Under the pieces are notes generated by a model. That model saw nothing but the letters and a program-made list of their open reading frames with translations, had not been told where the DNA came from and searched no databases. Below are positions 62,015-64,000 of a DNA stretch of 64,000 nt, piece by piece. Position 1 is the stretch's first letter. Every line of letters begins with the position of its first letter. Both the position numbers and the translations under genes were made by a program. Origin of the DNA: Ceratorhiza oryzae-sativae (lineage: Eukaryota > Basidiomycota > Agaricomycetes > Cantharellales > Ceratobasidiaceae); contig JARWMV010000233.1 of NCBI GenBank assembly GCA_030998015.1, forward strand, positions 930,001 to 994,000. Reading direction: 5' to 3'.

Positions 62015-64000
62015 ATGAGAGCTGGAGCGAGTAGGCGTCACCACCCTACTCTGCAACACATCCCCGATGAGCTCGAGGATGGAGACGACGAGCAAGAAGG
62101 TGGATCCCAATACCAGCCGGCTTATACACCCACTAGCACCTCATCTAGTCTCCGCCACAATTCGTTTTCACCTTCTGCATCCAACTCGAACAGCTCACGC
62201 TTCAAATTACGTTCGACGAGCTCTTACTCGACCTCGTCAATCGCTGCAACAGGCGTAACGTCTCCCAATGGACGGTTCGGCGCACGAACAAGCAACGGCA
62301 CAAACGGCTCGGGGAGCATCTACACCCAATTCACGCGCAAGTACCGCGACAAGATCGCCGACGACGAATTATACGACCCCGATCGGGTATTTCAACATGG
62401 GCTCAGTGGCCTCATCGATCAAGGAGACAGTGACGACGAGGATCCGACGAGCACCGCCAATTCCGCGTTTTCGACTGGGGGCCGGGATGATAATCTCCCA
62501 GACAGTGACACGGAGGCGACGACCCCGGCTGATCGAGAACGGCTCGAATGGCAGACGATGCTTGTATCCGTGCTGGACAGCGAGGTGTTGAGGTCGGAGA
62601 CGACGCGAATCGGACGCGCGCTTGAGCCAAGCGAAGAGGAGCGGAATGTTCAGCATGCGAATATCTGGTATGGGATTCGTGCTAGGTTGCATGGCCGGAC
62701 GGAGGCGCAGGAGCGCGAGCGATTGAACGAGAAGCGATTGAGGCTTGTTGATCCAGTCTTGGACGACGTTCTCACATTTAGGTTGGGTGGCGAAGACCAG
62801 GCGGAGGACCAACCGGAGATTTCTACTACCGAAGCGGTCAAGGCGATCAACGCGCTGTTGAAGCGACTAGAGAGGGCCGAGTCATTATATCCTACGTTAT
62901 CGGCCATGCGGAATGCGAAGCCCAAGTGCGCCGAGCCAGAGTTTATCTCGCGAGTCGAAACGCTCATCCAGTGGATTAACATGTTCAACATGCTTTCTGG
63001 TGCAATATCAACGCTCCAGCGATGGACAGGAAGCGAAACGCTCGATGTGACTCTGCCAACTACTGCGGGTAGCGTTCCTCTTCGTCCATACCCACAAGAC
63101 GGGCTAGCCCCTACCATAGAGAAACCTGAGGCCACGTCGTTTGTCGAACGTATTCTCAAGGAAGACACCCTTCAACTCTCTTTCGAGAAAGGCGCGCTCC
63201 AGACCTTGAGTTCACTCATACAAAAGGCTCGGCAGATGTTTATTCTCAACGGTGGTCACATTCACGAGCTTAGGCTGCCGAGGCTTCAAAAGGAACTTGC
63301 TATGATCATTTCTTTCCCAACTAGACTCGTTAAAGAGACGATCAAAGTCCGCCTTGAACTTTCGCACAACGTTGTGGATCCCAATTTGCTGCAGCTCGAA
63401 CAGATGATGGAAAATTATCGGGTGTCTATCGCTCTAGCCTGCACTCTGAAACGGCAGTACGAGGCTCTTACTGCGCCTGATGCCGATCACTGGTGGGATG
63501 TCCCGTCGGGGATCGATGAAGACTATGGCAAGGTTATCTTGGAGGCTATGCGTATATTCTTTAGGCTCCTTAACCGCAAGCTGAAAAGCGGAGCCAAAGG
63601 TATTCATTTCAAGGAGACCGAGTTGCTCGAGGGGCACTGGGGTTTATTCGATGAGGTGGCGCTATCCCTTGATACTGGCTCGTTGATAGTTGCCGAACGA
63701 TTGTGGTGAGCGGAATTTCAGCGTACTCTGCCGTTGAATTAGACTGAATTCATTTGCAGTTCTTTGACAAACCGCTTCATGATCCGTACCACTGCCCATT
63801 TGGAGGAGCAGTTGCAATACCCTATGCAGTCCCAAAACCGTCCCAAGACCAAGCTACGGGAGGGGTTTTCTACTCTCAAGGAGCTCGAACAGCCAATGAC
63901 TCAACGTCAGCTCGATGGCTGGTATGGGAAGATTTTAGATGGTGTTAGATTGAGATATCGTAAACTGCAGCGGTTTGCTCGGTGAGTGTGTATTGGCTAG
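62015..64000 (+). CDS. Ssk2/Ssk22/Wis4-type MAP kinase kinase kinase, N-terminal part
   Basis: Beginning of the HOG/stress pathway MAPKKK, cut off at the right edge before the kinase domain. A Ser/Asn-rich N terminus (LQHIPDELEDGDDEQEGG) precedes the conserved regulatory region: YTQFTRKYRDKIADDELYDP, LEWQTMLVSVLDSEVLRSE, ANIWYGIRARLHGRTEAQER, RLRLVDPVLDDVLTFRL and AESLYPTLSAMRNAKPKCAE. This block is diagnostic of Ssk2/SskB/Wis4 in fungi, where it binds the response regulator Ssk1. One 5' exon of about 1.7 kb is unusually long for this window. The intron at 63708-63759 joins VAERLC to SLTNRFMIRT. Confidence 0.88.

Overview
The window is nuclear DNA of a filamentous basidiomycete, most likely an Agaricomycete. 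The evidence is the gene set (family GH6 cellobiohydrolase with a fungal CBM1, Pho85-type kinase, Ssk2-type MAPKKK, Dal5-type permease, OLE1 desaturase fused to cytochrome b5) and the architecture: genes are packed head to head on both strands and cut by many introns of about 50-60 nt. A Rhizoctonia-like (Ceratobasidiaceae) source fits this style, but that placement is inference. I recognise about 28 protein genes and no convincing tRNA, rRNA, CRISPR or intact transposon.

Layout. 1-5 kb: a NEPRO/Rmp1-like gene cut by the left edge, beta-adaptin, an OTU deubiquitinase. 6.5-15.4 kb: a secreted GH6 cellobiohydrolase and a large ABCC-type ABC transporter. 16-24 kb: a Pho85-like CDK, a cupredoxin-like GPI protein, a SYLF-SH3 actin-patch protein, an armadillo-repeat protein. 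24.4-29 kb: delta-9 desaturase, an unknown gene with a broken frame, a small coiled-coil protein. 29-35 kb: an ER-anchored Ubc6-type E2, U1-C and LSm3 sharing a 94-bp promoter region, an MFS permease. 35-45 kb: an M13 metallopeptidase, LAS1, an unknown nuclear-type protein, a dienelactone hydrolase. 46-55 kb: ROK1 helicase, a mitochondrial dicarboxylate-type carrier, SUB2 helicase, an HNH nuclease-like gene, a HAD phosphatase. 55-64 kb: a Kre9-like single-pass membrane protein, the GTPase DRG1/RBG1, a GT8-type glycosyltransferase, and the N-terminal part of an Ssk2/Wis4-type MAPKKK that runs off the right edge.

Functional themes. RNA biology is well represented (U1-C, LSm3, Sub2 for splicing and export; Las1, Rok1 and Nepro/Rmp1 for rRNA processing), along with membrane and endocytic traffic and secretion. 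No pathway cluster is evident.

Two signals stand out. First, several genes can only be read correctly if very small exons of 6-21 nt are spliced in: a run of 18, 16, 15 and 14 nt plus a 6-nt exon in DRG1; 8, 15, 21 and 17 nt in the carrier; a 6-nt exon holding a catalytic Asp in the HAD phosphatase; and 18 nt in U1-C. Each is flanked by splice sites and restores a conserved family motif. Second, about eight genes carry one apparent single-base frameshift inside otherwise intact, conserved sequence. In most, adding one base restores the family sequence, which suggests residual indel errors in the assembly more than decay.
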